A stretch of DNA of 19,155 nt from NCBI GenBank assembly GCA_001969505.1, contig LSSK01000303.1, positions 1 through 19,155 of the forward strand. The letters are read 5' to 3'. Numbering within the stretch: the first letter of the stretch is position 1; each line of letters starts with the position of its first letter. The position numbers and the translations under genes are program-made. Shown in pieces: positions 1 to 9,603 of this stretch. Origin of the DNA: Zancudomyces culisetae (taxonomy: Eukaryota > Kickxellomycota > Harpellomycetes > Harpellales > Legeriomycetaceae). The notes below the pieces were generated by a model, which saw only the letters and a program-made list of their open reading frames with translations, was not told where the DNA came from and did not search any database.

Positions 1-3000
1 TTTCCGCCGCATGCCGCAACTATCTCGCGCGACACAGATCCGGATGGACCTATCAGCGCACGATGGTGTTTGCGTGCAATGTCGACTGTCACCTCGGCGG
101 TCGATTCGTGATCTGCAACAACTGCACTGATAAGTTTGATAGCTTCTTGAACATTTGCTGCTGATCCGCGCACTTGGATTTCGACATTCTCACTTGCTGT
201 TCCTGCTCCTGTTGCTGAATGGCTGTTGGGGATCTCAATGCGTGTAGACGTCTGGTCTCGGATTTCGTTGATTTGCGCTCCTCCACGTCCCACTACATAC
301 CGCAAGTGCTTGGCTGCAACTGTAACTGTTTCACTATAATTGCTTTCTGATACGTATGCTGCCAAATCAAGTAGTTCTTGGCACACTGCTGCTACTCCTT
401 TACTTCCTCCTCGTACCAAAATCTCGTTTGGCTGCAATTTTGCTCTCTCCGACTCTCTATTTATTGTTCCTTTTTCCTCTTCCTTTTCTTTCTCACCATC
501 AACTTGTTCGTTTGCTCCACCTTCAATTCCTGCTTCGGTTTCAGTTTCGGCTTCGGTTTCTGGGAATCGTATATTGACGTGGTACTTGGTCTCCAATCGT
601 CTCACATACTTCCCTTTAGGTCCAATGAGAGAGCCGTGATGTTGGCTATCCACCACAATGACTCGTACTGTTTGATCAGCCAAATCTTCAATAATCGCCT
701 CCAACTCTGCCTTGGCTGCTGCTGCTCCTTGTTTAGTTCCCTTAATAGTCAATGTTGACCCTTCCTTCTTGTCACTAACTGTTACTTGAACATCATGTGT
801 CTGACTTATCTTGTTCAAGCCACTACCACCCTTACCAATTACCCGCGACAATAACCGTTCTGGCACCTGTACTACCTCTTCAAACGCATACATCACCTCT
901 CGATGCTTCAATTCCTCCACTCGCTTCTTTATTGCGCTTACTACCTTTTCCACTATCTTTTTGGGTCCCTTGACTGACATTTGATCTGCTGTAACCCCTC
1001 CTCGTGTACTATTATTATTGTTATTATTATCTTCACTGCTACTACCAAAATCAATAAATACTCGGTTCTCCTCACTATCTGCTCCACTTTGCTCCAAAAC
1101 TTCCTTAAGTGCTACCCCCTTGGCTCCTATCAATACACTATGATACTTGGATGGAATAGAAACCACCTCATTTGCATATTCCGATGCCTCTTGTACATGC
1201 TTCATCAACTCTGCTTTACATCCCTTCAATACTGCTCTAATCTTCTTCTCCTTCTCCTTACTATCACTGATCTTCTCAACCTCCGGATTATGTCCCTCAT
1301 ACGCCAATATAACCTCGCTTGATCGTGCTGGTTTCAGATTACCCAGGTTCTCTGGCTCTACTGGTGTCAATATCATCACACTACTCTTCTCCCGCATTCG
1401 TGCCGCATTCGCTCCCTTGCGTCCTACCAAATGTCCCTGCAGATGTGGCTCCACCTCCATTGTCTCGAAATACGCCGGTGTGAATCCTCTAACCAGTTCA
1501 ACCAACTCAGCCCGCGCTTCTGCTACTGATGATGCCGACTTACCCACCAGTTCCAGCACCAAGTCGTCTTGACATGTAGGCTTAATCGATCCGCGTGGCT
1601 TGTTAACATACACACTAACCCCGTGGTCCTTCTCCAATCGTTTCAAGACCAGCTTCACCTGAATAAATCGCAGAATTTGCCATCCCAACTCTATGTTTGG
1701 CTTGGCTCCCTGGGTAGTCGACAAATCCACCGTATCAATACTCACCGAATTGGCCTTCTCCATCACCATTGCCATTCCTTCTGCTAGTCGGTTCTGTGTA
1801 CCTCTAACTGTAACCACCACCGACTCGCTCTTGCTGCTTGGAACCTCTACTCCACACCCTGTCTTCTCCAATATCTCCTGAATCGTTGCTCCCTTTGCAC
1901 CCACCACAAATCGATGTTGTCGCTTTGGAAGTGTGATTTGCATTGTCATCAACGTTCTAGACAATTGCATTGACTGCGCCTCTATACGTGCCAATATCTG
2001 CCCAACTGCCTCTCGCTCTCCTGTAACTACTATTGTGTTTGCATCTGCTCTGCTCACTCCCTCCTCCTTGCTATCCTCTACACTCACCATCGGAACTCTT
2101 ATACGCACATCCTTGAACTCCTTCATCCACTCGTTTATTTGCTGGTTATTTGGCCCCGCTATAAACAAATAATGCTCTCTAGGCACTGTCGAGATTCGCA
2201 CTCCTCGCTTTGAAGTTCGCTTCTGAACAATCTCTTCAATTGCGGCCTTGGCCATCCCCACTCCTTGAACATCTCCAACTATCGTCACATCCACTACCTC
2301 TACCAAATCGTCATCTTCAAAATCTCCTCCACTACGTGCTGCCTCCTTCTCCTCCTCTGTACGTGATGGCAACGTAATCTTTGTACCTGTCTGTGTCTGA
2401 ATAGCCATCAGTGTCTGTCCCTTTGTGCCCACTATAAATCTGCGGACCACGCTTGGAATCTGCACCACCAACGTTATCTGTGGCGAAAGCTGTGAACATA
2501 TCTCCCGCTTAGCTTTGCTCACACCCTCTGCCTCTCCCATAATCAAAAACGTCATTGTGTTCAGCTGTGCGGCCTTTGACACCTCAATTGTTGTCCGTGT
2601 TGCCGCCATAATCTGCTTCACCACCTCTGCAACTGTCAGCTTTTGCTGATTGCCACTACTCCCCTTGGCTCCCTTAGCTCGTGGTGCAATCTGTCCCAAC
2701 GGCATGTCTATCACCTCTGTCACTTGATTCCCCCGTCTCTGTGCTCCTCCTGCTGCTGACTTGGATGCTGCTGCTGCCAACCCTGTGCTTTTACCCCATG
2801 TTGTTGGTGCAATTGTCTTTTCTGCCTTTGGCTTTCCAAGTTCGGGGAACTCCTCCTTTGACGAGAAATCCACCTTTTTTCTTCTCTGACTTGCTTGCTC
2901 TCTCTTAATTCTCTCCTCCTCTCCCTCTTGCTCTTGCTCTTCCTCTCCAAACTCAGTTTTTTCGCCACTTTCAACCATAACCACCTCGTTGTGTCCATTC

Positions 3001-3065
3001 ATCACCTCATTTTGTGCTTCCTGTTCGACATTTGTTGTGTTGTTTATTTCGGTAATCTGTTCCAT
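1..3065 (-). CDS. SCP160: Multi-KH-domain RNA-binding protein (Scp160/vigilin family), 3' end cut by window edge
   Basis: One uninterrupted minus-strand reading frame starts at the ATG at 3065-3063 (context AAAATGG) and runs off position 1, giving about 1,021 codons with no stop. The first ~140 residues are acidic/low-complexity and carry an EFPELGKP motif near residue 72. After that, repeated KH units follow. GxxG loops are visible as GTKG (~res 213), GAKG (~388), GRKG (~548), GAKG (~649), GKGG (~746), GPKG (~813), GRGG (~927) and GPSG (~1007). Units near residues 145, 300 (GPNN) and 470 are degenerate or lack GxxG. That makes about 11 KH units in view; Scp160 and vigilin have 14, so roughly three C-terminal units lie outside. 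The family binds mRNA on ER-associated polysomes. KH unit 7 has an Asn run and unit 9 a ~45-residue acidic insert. There is no intron in 3 kb, although neighbouring genes are intron-dense. The symbol is by family resemblance; orthology is not tested. Confidence 0.9.
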   Translation of the reverse strand, partial: MEQITEINNTTNVEQEAQNEVMNGHNEVVMVESGEKTEFGEEEQEQEGEEERIKREQASQRRKKVDFSSKEEFPELGKPKAEKTIAPTTWGKSTGLAAAASKSAAGGAQRRGNQVTEVIDMPLGQIAPRAKGAKGSSGNQQKLTVAEVVKQIMAATRTTIEVSKAAQLNTMTFLIMGEAEGVSKAKREICSQLSPQITLVVQIPSVVRRFIVGTKGQTLMAIQTQTGTKITLPSRTEEEKEAARSGGDFEDDDLVEVVDVTIVGDVQGVGMAKAAIEEIVQKRTSKRGVRISTVPREHYLFIAGPNNQQINEWMKEFKDVRIRVPMVSVEDSKEEGVSRADANTIVVTGEREAVGQILARIEAQSMQLSRTLMTMQITLPKRQHRFVVGAKGATIQEILEKTGCGVEVPSSKSESVVVTVRGTQNRLAEGMAMVMEKANSVSIDTVDLSTTQGAKPNIELGWQILRFIQVKLVLKRLEKDHGVSVYVNKPRGSIKPTCQDDLVLELVGKSASSVAEARAELVELVRGFTPAYFETMEVEPHLQGHLVGRKGANAARMREKSSVMILTPVEPENLGNLKPARSSEVILAYEGHNPEVEKISDSKEKEKKIRAVLKGCKAELMKHVQEASEYANEVVSIPSKYHSVLIGAKGVALKEVLEQSGADSEENRVFIDFGSSSEDNNNNNNSTRGGVTADQMSVKGPKKIVEKVVSAIKKRVEELKHREVMYAFEEVVQVPERLLSRVIGKGGSGLNKISQTHDVQVTVSDKKEGSTLTIKGTKQGAAAAKAELEAIIEDLADQTVRVIVVDSQHHGSLIGPKGKYVRRLETKYHVNIRFPETEAETETEAGIEGGANEQVDGEKEKEEEKGTINRESERAKLQPNEILVRGGSKGVAAVCQELLDLAAYVSESNYSETVTVAAKHLRYVVGRGGAQINEIRDQTSTRIEIPNSHSATGAGTASENVEIQVRGSAANVQEAIKLISAVVADHESTAEVTVDIARKHHRALIGPSGSVSREIVAACGG

Positions 3066-4674
3066 TTTCCAATCCTACGTATTTCATTTACACAATATAT
3101 AAATCACTACTTTCTTCTCTTTTCTTCCTCCGTCTCTCTATACTTTTTACTCTAAACACGTGAAAATCTTGTAAAATAAAAAGAACACCCCGTCCAAACT
3201 AGTTACCTTGTTAACTTATTTTAACTGCCAGTATATCATTAAATATATACAATTTCTAGTAGATGAATCCAATTCCAGTATCCGTTAAAGTGTAAACCAA
3301 AATCTGTAGAATATTCCGTTTTTTTTTCAATCCCACTTTATTTTTCTTGCAAAATAGATTTTGTACCCTTTATTTATTTATTTATTTCTTTATATCATTT
3401 CCAAGTTCCAAATCTTTCATTACGCTTCTGGATCAGCTTCCCCTTTTTTTGTTTTTTTCAAATTCACCTCTCCAAAAATATCCACCTCTCACTGTATGGA
3501 TTGGTAGTCTATTTAATTCCCGCCTTATTTCCCATTCAATTTTACCCACTTTTCTCTCTTTTTTTCACCCATTCATGTACCTCCAAATCGTCTATTCAAA
3601 ATCTTTGGGTTTTTGGATTAAAAAAATAATAATAATAAGTTATGCATTCATCTCTAGGTATTTTTTTGTGAAAATTTTCAAATATTCAGTGCGTTTTTTA
3701 CACTACTTTTTCGTTTATTGGCCAGATATTCAGACCTAATCATACATTTGCTATGTTTGCAGAGGTTCCTCTTTTCCAAATTTTTTTTGTTTTAGCCTAT
3801 AATCCTCCTCCCCTTCCCTTCCCATCCCTCACTCATCCATTTATCCATCCATTTATCCATCCAATTTTCCTATCCAATAACAACACAAAATGTCATTATC
3901 ATTTTAGTTTTCTCATATTTCCAAATCATCCCCTCCCTTCACTACTTTGCCCTTTTTTATTGCTTTTTTCATTTACGTTCAAAATGATGGATTTTTGTTT
4001 ACTCTCAAATACACTTGCATTTTGTTCATTATTGTCTACATTATCAAATTATTCTATTAGATTCCACCTTACATCACAATAAAACTATATTTAACAGAAA
4101 TAAAACGTACCTGCTTCATTCTCTCTAGCTTTCCAAGCCATCATTTTTTCTACTTATTTATTCTACCCTTCCTGTATACGTTTACTCACTTGTTACCATT
4201 TTTCTTTTAGTATCCTTGCTCTTGTTCTTGTTCTTGTTGGTGTTCATGTACATGTACAGTTGAATACATTGCGCCCCCTTTCTTTATTGTCTTACTATCA
4301 TCACTTGACGGTTATCCCTTCTTTTAAAAGAACTTTAATCTAGACTTTTTTAGCTGCACTTTTTCTTTTTTTTTCTTACTGCTCTTGGTATCAGTCCATT
4401 ACCATTTATTGGAAGACCAAAAATTAATTTTTGCTTCATCATTGATCTAACTATTATTATTTTTCTAAGCATTCCAAGTATAAGCTTTTTATTCTTTTAA
4501 TCCCCCCCCTTTTTTTTTACCCATTGACTAACATTTGGAACAGGAATTTCGCCACCATAAAAACATACTAATACAATAACACCACATAATCATTTGTAAG
4601 TAAATACTGGTCAATTCACTACAAAGCCTTTTTCCCAATGCATTGTTCATTTTTCTCTCCATCAAACCTAAAGT
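3066..4674. other. Pyrimidine-rich, G-poor intergenic DNA upstream of the KH gene
   Basis: The plus strand is dominated by T and C with very few G (clearest at 3330-4100), so a minus-strand transcript would be purine-rich. It contains TTTA/TTTC runs, CCATTTATCCAT repeats near 3828-3865, a (CTTGTT) run near 4217-4240 and a 12-bp palindrome TGTACATGTACA at 4247-4258. Plus-strand ORFs here are long only because the sequence lacks stop-forming purines; they encode simple F/S/L/P-rich strings with no domain. I see no gene. It may be a long 5' leader or promoter of the KH gene. Confidence 0.5.
3157..3162. promoter_or_regulatory. CACGTG E-box upstream of the KH gene
   Basis: A perfect CACGTG palindrome lies about 92 bp upstream of the KH-protein start codon. 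In fungi this is the core site of bHLH factors such as Cbf1 or Pho4. A six-base match in a 4.4-kb region is expected by chance reasonably often, so position is the only support. Confidence 0.25.
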
Positions 4675-4775
4675 TCACTATCACTATCGCTATCGTTATC
4701 GCCATCGCCATCACTATCACTATCACTACCACTACCACTACCACTACCACTACCACTACCACTACCACTACCACT
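4675..4775. repeat. Hexanucleotide minisatellite, CACTAY/CGCYAT family
   Basis: About 17 tandem hexamers. The right half (4724-4775) is a nearly perfect (CACTAC) array of ~8.7 units; the left half is a diverged mixture of CACTAT, CGCTAT, CGTTAT and CGCCAT. On the minus strand one frame reads Ser-Gly repeats, then Ser-Asp/Gly-Asp repeats, ending in a TAG stop at 4670-4668. The frame has a stop just upstream and no ATG, so it is annotated as a repeat and not a gene. Confidence 0.9.
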
Positions 4776-7442
4776 TTTAGTTTAAATGTATAAAATAAGG
4801 TTCAAAAAGAAAAAACGACTTTTTGCACATTCGTACATGCTATAAAATGTTGATTATTCAATGTTCAAACCACTCGATAGCAATATACAAGTGGTACTAT
4901 ATTAATTAATTCGATATATATAAAACCAACACTCCTTGTAACGAACTCTTTCCATTTACTTTTCTTTTTCTTTAAAAGATATTAATCATGTTGGTGTAAA
5001 AGCGTATAATTATTATGACAAAGCAAAAAGAGACTCGATGTTATTTAAAATACAGTTCTAAATAAACCATTACATGATAACTGTATTACAAAAGTCAAAC
5101 TGTATAATCAATGGTACATGGGCGAGTATACATATATATTCGTTTCGGTGAGTCAATTTATGACTATCCAGGACATTTTCCATCCCAACAAGCCTCATTT
5201 ATTCTAGTTTCTATTTTAGTATGTGGTATATCCAACTTTACCAAGACGGCTAACGACAACTGCATTTTTTTTCTAAAAAAAAAGCTCATGTCCTTGTAAC
5301 TTAAATGTGTATCTTGTTGACTCGATGAAACTACACTTCTTTTTTCTTTAATTAACAATCGGTTGGGTATTTCTCCTTGCAAGCCTTAAATGTTGTTATA
5401 ACTACATTTTATTTATTCACTTTCCACTTCAATGCTTATTATTTCCAAAAGTGTCATTATTGAACGAAGAATGAGTACATCACACTACGAAATGCCAATC
5501 AATTCATCAATGTTTTACTTGGGTTTTTTACTCGATATAAATGCAATTATTTATTCTATATATACTTTTTCAGTTTTAAATTAGTTCTAAAGGACTTTAA
5601 TTACTTTTTTTGAATTGTAAAATAACTTGCGTTTTTAATTAGCTCGAAGATTCAAAAAAAAAACATTGATTGATCACTTACCTATACTCAATCTGTATAA
5701 AATGAATTACATTTGGAAAAAAAACACAGCTAATGAATTGCGCCTTTTTTTCTATTAAACTTGATATATCTTCAACTTACGAATACAAATACCAATTGGT
5801 TCAATTACAAAACAGCCAATGTAAATAGTTAAAGCAGATGCTCCAAAAGTATATTTAGATCACAGCGGTAAAGTAAGCTGATAATACAAACACTTGGTAA
5901 CGGAAATAAAAACCCCCATCAGAAAGTGTGGATAGTTCATTCTATTCGATGCCATTTGGCATAAACTTGACAAAGACCACTGTTTCATAGCAGCACCAAA
6001 TTTTATTTTTAACTTTAAAGCTAAACGTGATATAAAAGTCTTGGAGGGTAGTGGTGGATAAATAAGAAAATTGCATATATTTTGTCCTGAACTTGGGATA
6101 CCACCTCAGCATTCTTTCCAAAAAAAATTTTCCTATTCATACCTTGTGATATAATAAGTAGGTACAAAAAATAAAAACAACAAACCCAAAAAAGCCGAAA
6201 TCATGTTTAAAACAGCTTCAAACTGAAGTAAGAGTAGGAAAGGAGATAGAAAAAGGAGAACAGAAACGAAAGGGGGAAATGAAGGGGAAGCGAAAGAGGG
6301 GGAGGGCGGCTTTGCTTTCTGCAAATAAAGTGAGCTACTTAATATACGCCATATTGGTTAAATTGGCACAAAAAAGCTACCGATCTCCTATAAAAAATGA
6401 TATACATCATCAATTCCCTTTCTATTTACAGCATTTATCTACATTGATGCCCTTTTTCACCGATTTGTATTGTGTTGCAATAACTTAATTAATGGAAATC
6501 ACACTATTCAACAAATGGCGAGTGCTGAATTGTAATTGCAATACAAATTTATACTGGTAGGTTGACAGTTTGCAAAAATTAAATACAATGGAATGGGTTG
6601 GTGAAAAATAGTCAAGGGGGGGAGTAGAGCAGAGAAAAAAAAAAGAAAATAAGCTTTACTAGTGGAAAATTGCAAGTAAAAAGTCACCAATAAAAAGCAT
6701 GACATGTAATGCATTACAAAATATGAAATATGTACAATCAAATCAGAAAATAAAGTCACCAAAAAAAACAAGATTAATACAAGTTAACGTAAATCATTCA
6801 GGCAGTTTACTCTCCTAAACCGTCCAAGAAAAAAAAAAACATTATTTCTGCTTCATCTGTTTTTTTTTGTACATTGGGTATTATTAATCTATAAATTAAA
6901 AGTTAAACCTGCATTTTATAGATAAACTGTGAAAGTAGTGAATTTGGGATAAAGTGCGGTTAATTACACAAGTTTTTTTTCATTTTTAAAGCTTTGGGTC
7001 AGCCTTTTAATTCTATATTTAAACATAATTAATATCACTTGCAAGGGTTTAACAGTTTGAGCAGATACGTTATAAAACACAGCTGTTACAGTAGTTGGTA
7101 TTTCCTCCAACAATGTATACATACTCTGTGAATGTGTACACAACCCTAAATGTGACTCAGCTCTGAAAAGTATGTAGAATTTATAGAAAAACGAGAAAAC
7201 AACGAGCCAACTTCTTTTCTATTGTGTTTGATACCAAGAAAATATTAAATCGAAAAGTAAATATACACAAAGTAAGTGTAACTCGGAGGAATCTAGAAAT
7301 GTCAGCACTTTACTAGAGAATAAAAAGCGAATCGAATTGAATTTAAAGCATATACATATTCGCTATTAACAATAAAGGCGGTATTTAATCAAAAACACAT
7401 ACAAAAAAGGTTCAGCTTTTGATCAAAAGTCTACATATAAAG
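4776..7442. other. AT-rich intergenic DNA between divergent genes; no gene seen
   Basis: This stretch is AT-rich with homopolymer runs of A and T on both strands. No ORF in it shows domain-like composition. A purine-rich plus-strand tract lies at 6230-6310 (AGGGGGA, GAAAGAGGGGGAGGG) and another at 6610-6660, mirroring the pyrimidine-rich tracts left of 4780. No tRNA, snRNA or rRNA signature was recognised. It presumably contains the promoter and leader of the 7504 gene. Confidence 0.5.
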
Positions 7443-7463
7443 CAACAACAACAACAACAACAA
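7443..7463 (+). repeat. (CAA)7 microsatellite in the leader of the 7504 gene
   Basis: Seven perfect CAA units end 40 bp before the start codon of the plus-strand membrane-protein gene, followed by an A run. CAA repeats are unstructured in RNA and are common in fungal 5' leaders, so this is probably transcribed leader. Confidence 0.8.
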
Positions 7464-7503
7464 AAAAACTATAAAAATCATTGATACGCTTAGATAAAAT
7501 ACA

Positions 7504-8919
7504 ATGCACGAGTACGAAATAGAGGTCTCAGACGACGAGATCTTGACAAATACACAAAAATATATTATCCTAGGATTCAACGTCGCTGCACTACTTGCAA
7601 GCATTCTAGTCGTGCTGATTCTTATATTTTATGGCCGGAAAATATATAAAATGCTAAGTATCCCCTGGTCCAATGTACCAATAGACGATGTCGAGAACGT
7701 AAACGTTGTAGGCAACCATGTTGTGGTTGGAACAAGGCGGTTTAGATGGAAAAGCTGGATCTCCTATCTGTTTTTTATAAAATGCGGTGATAAATATCAT
7801 ATCCCAACATCATCTCTTTCACTAATGTTCGCCTCGGCACTTTCGGACTCGCTCAACACGTCTATCCGCATCTTTTTTCTTTTTAGGTCAGACGTGTGTA
7901 CAGAATACAAAGTATATTCCTACTATAGTCTATGCACTGTACTGCTTTGGATTTTAAGGGCTACAATGCTTATTTCGGCCTCCACAAGGTTTTTATCTTG
8001 TCTCCACTTACAACTGATAATAGTCAACGAAAATCTGAAACCCTACAGGGTTATCAAAAAATGCTACTTTGTGTGTATAATATTTTCAATAGCAATTTCG
8101 TCCGGGGTGTTTATTCAAAGATTAATTAATACTTTATATATAGACGAGGCAAAGGAATACTTTGGGAGTGGGTTTTTACTGGGTGGTCTGGATTTCGATG
8201 AGTTAAAAGTATATAACCTTTATTTGCTCAAAGTCATAGTTATAAGGTTCTGCGTCGTCGAGCTCTTGTTTTACCACCTGTGGATCTGGATAATGGTAGG
8301 ATACGGGTTAGTAGCAACAATGCTCATACAAATAAAACTGTATAAACAAAGCGTTAAGTGGAAAAACATCAGAAAAGAGCAAACCCTAGTGTTACTCAGT
8401 GCGATCACACGTCCCTCATTTTGGGATAACTTTTTCAAACTATCAGAACGTGCATTACGCCACTCAGTAGTTATACTAGTAAGTCATGTGTTTGAGCTAA
8501 CGTGGTTTGTAATGGTGCTTCAAAGAGCACTTTCAGCTGTTCAAAGCAGCTCCCCCAGCGAACTTGCCTTCTACCATGAGTTTTCAATCTATCCTTGGGT
8601 ATATAAATTTTTGAATGGTACAACAACCAATGCCTCTAATTCGCTACAGATTCTACATTTATGTGTGCAACTTGCGCTTTGTATTCCCAACTTTCAGCTA
8701 CTCTTTGTATTGCTCTTTGAAAAGTCTTCAAAGTTTGGGTTTACAACATTTGCCAGTAGAATTTTATCTTCAAAACCTCAAAATCCCATCAAGACTGTTT
8801 CGGTGTTGATTAGCAATTCCCCAAAATACCCTGAATCCGCTTATCAAACATCTGATCAAAGTTGGACCTCTAGTTCTCGCTCCCGTTCTGGTGGTTTTGA
8901 TCCCTCAAGCATACTATAA
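7504..8919 (+). CDS. Predicted seven-transmembrane receptor-like protein, function unknown
   Basis: A single 471-codon ORF with no intron. I do not recognise its family. Hydrophobic segments lie near residues 20-43, 104-127, 138-172, 187-207, 238-275, 319-341 and 381-406. The short N-terminus is acidic. The loops after segments 1, 3 and 5 are basic (GRKIYK, RRFRWK; KPYRVIKK; KLYKQSVKWKNIRKE), which by the positive-inside rule gives N-out/C-in, the topology of a G-protein-coupled receptor. The loop between segments 6 and 7 has two N-glycosylation sequons (NGT 371, NAS 376), consistent with an outside position. The C-terminal ~50 residues are Ser-rich with an SRSRS stretch, like a phosphorylatable receptor tail. 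Segment 5 is long enough to be two helices, so a transporter-like or eight-helix topology remains possible. The frame stays open after the TAA (see 8920-9102). Confidence 0.75.
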   Translation: MHEYEIEVSDDEILTNTQKYIILGFNVAALLASILVVLILIFYGRKIYKMLSIPWSNVPIDDVENVNVVGNHVVVGTRRFRWKSWISYLFFIKCGDKYHIPTSSLSLMFASALSDSLNTSIRIFFLFRSDVCTEYKVYSYYSLCTVLLWILRATMLISASTRFLSCLHLQLIIVNENLKPYRVIKKCYFVCIIFSIAISSGVFIQRLINTLYIDEAKEYFGSGFLLGGLDFDELKVYNLYLLKVIVIRFCVVELLFYHLWIWIMVGYGLVATMLIQIKLYKQSVKWKNIRKEQTLVLLSAITRPSFWDNFFKLSERALRHSVVILVSHVFELTWFVMVLQRALSAVQSSSPSELAFYHEFSIYPWVYKFLNGTTTNASNSLQILHLCVQLALCIPNFQLLFVLLFEKSSKFGFTTFASRILSSKPQNPIKTVSVLISNSPKYPESAYQTSDQSWTSSSRSRSGGFDPSSIL

Positions 8920-9102
8920 CTTTGCTCATCTTGCACCCCAGATAATTTATATATCTCTTTAGCTGTTGCACATCTCCTCTTGCTGTCTGTGTCATCACTA
9001 TTATGTCTGGTATACACTTACCAAGAGGCAATTGTCGATAGACTCAAATCTGGATACAAGTACGGGCACGGGCACGGGCGTGAACATGGGTATACAAAGT
9101 AA
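8920..9102 (+). other. In-frame coding-like extension downstream of the 7504 gene stop
   Basis: Directly after the TAA at 8917-8919 the same frame continues for 60 codons to a TAA at 9100-9102. It encodes a ~22-residue hydrophobic segment (LAVAHLLLLSVSSLLCLVY), then TYQEAIVDRLKSGYKYGHGH and a short tail. Its composition is much less AT-rich than the flanking non-coding DNA and resembles the upstream exon. A possible intron could bypass the stop: donor GTAGAA at 8756 with acceptor CTTTAG ending 8962 (or CCCCAG ending 8941) keeps this frame. Alternatives are stop-codon readthrough, a recent nonsense mutation that shortened the protein, or chance. The splice signals are not ideal for this genome, where donors are mostly GTAA. 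Confidence 0.4.
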
Positions 9103-9529
9103 TTTAACTTTTCTTGTATTTTTTTCAATATGATAGCAACTCCCATCCCGGACCAACCGCAGTAAACAGCCTGTCATATTGTTTTAACTCTATAGATTTT
9201 TATTTATTTTTCAAACTCTTTTATAGCTTATACATCTTGCATCATTTGCACTTAGAAATCCTTCGTTTATTTACGCTTTCTTTTATTCTATCCAATTATG
9301 ATATAAATTTTGTAATTCTGCTTCATAAACCTTGTTCATTTCATAACGCTTGTGAGGAGAACGAGGGGAATACTATCACAAAAGGGGAAAAGCAAATACG
9401 ACACTGTGGCTTGAAGATCATATAGCATATGAAGTATCTTATGCGAATGCTTATTCAGTATACAAGAGTGTTACACCTGTTAATATATCGCACTACATGG
9501 AAAATGGCTTGTACCATCAGGCATTGTCA
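9103..9529. other. 3' intergenic DNA between convergent genes
   Basis: AT-rich DNA between the membrane-protein gene and the convergent ARP6-like gene. One plus-strand ORF covers part of it but has low-complexity F/L/Y content and no recognisable motif. I see no gene; it should hold both 3' UTRs. Confidence 0.5.
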
Positions 9530-9603
9530 AATCAAAATCAAAACATCTACAAAGGCTAGAATTGTGAATCAAAATCAAAACATCTACAAAGGCTAGAATT
9601 GTG
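9530..9603. repeat. Perfect 2 x 37-bp tandem duplication over the ARP6 stop codon
   Basis: Units 9530-9566 and 9567-9603 are identical and are followed by a partial third start (AATCAAAA). On the minus strand each unit carries the end of the ARP6 ORF (last four sense codons and TAG) plus adjoining 3' UTR. The gene stops in the first copy it meets, at 9595-9593, so the second copy lies in the 3' UTR and leaves the protein unchanged. Perfect identity suggests a recent event. Confidence 0.95.

Noticed and set aside
340-2908. Several plus-strand ORFs of 60-140 codons
   Set aside because: They are antisense shadows of the continuous KH-protein frame, with low-complexity S/L/F composition and no domain.
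3347-4082. Two plus-strand ORFs of 109-130 codons in the intergenic region
   Set aside because: They exist because the DNA is purine-poor and so lacks stops; the translations are F/S/P/L/I strings with HPFIHP-type simple repeats and no motif.
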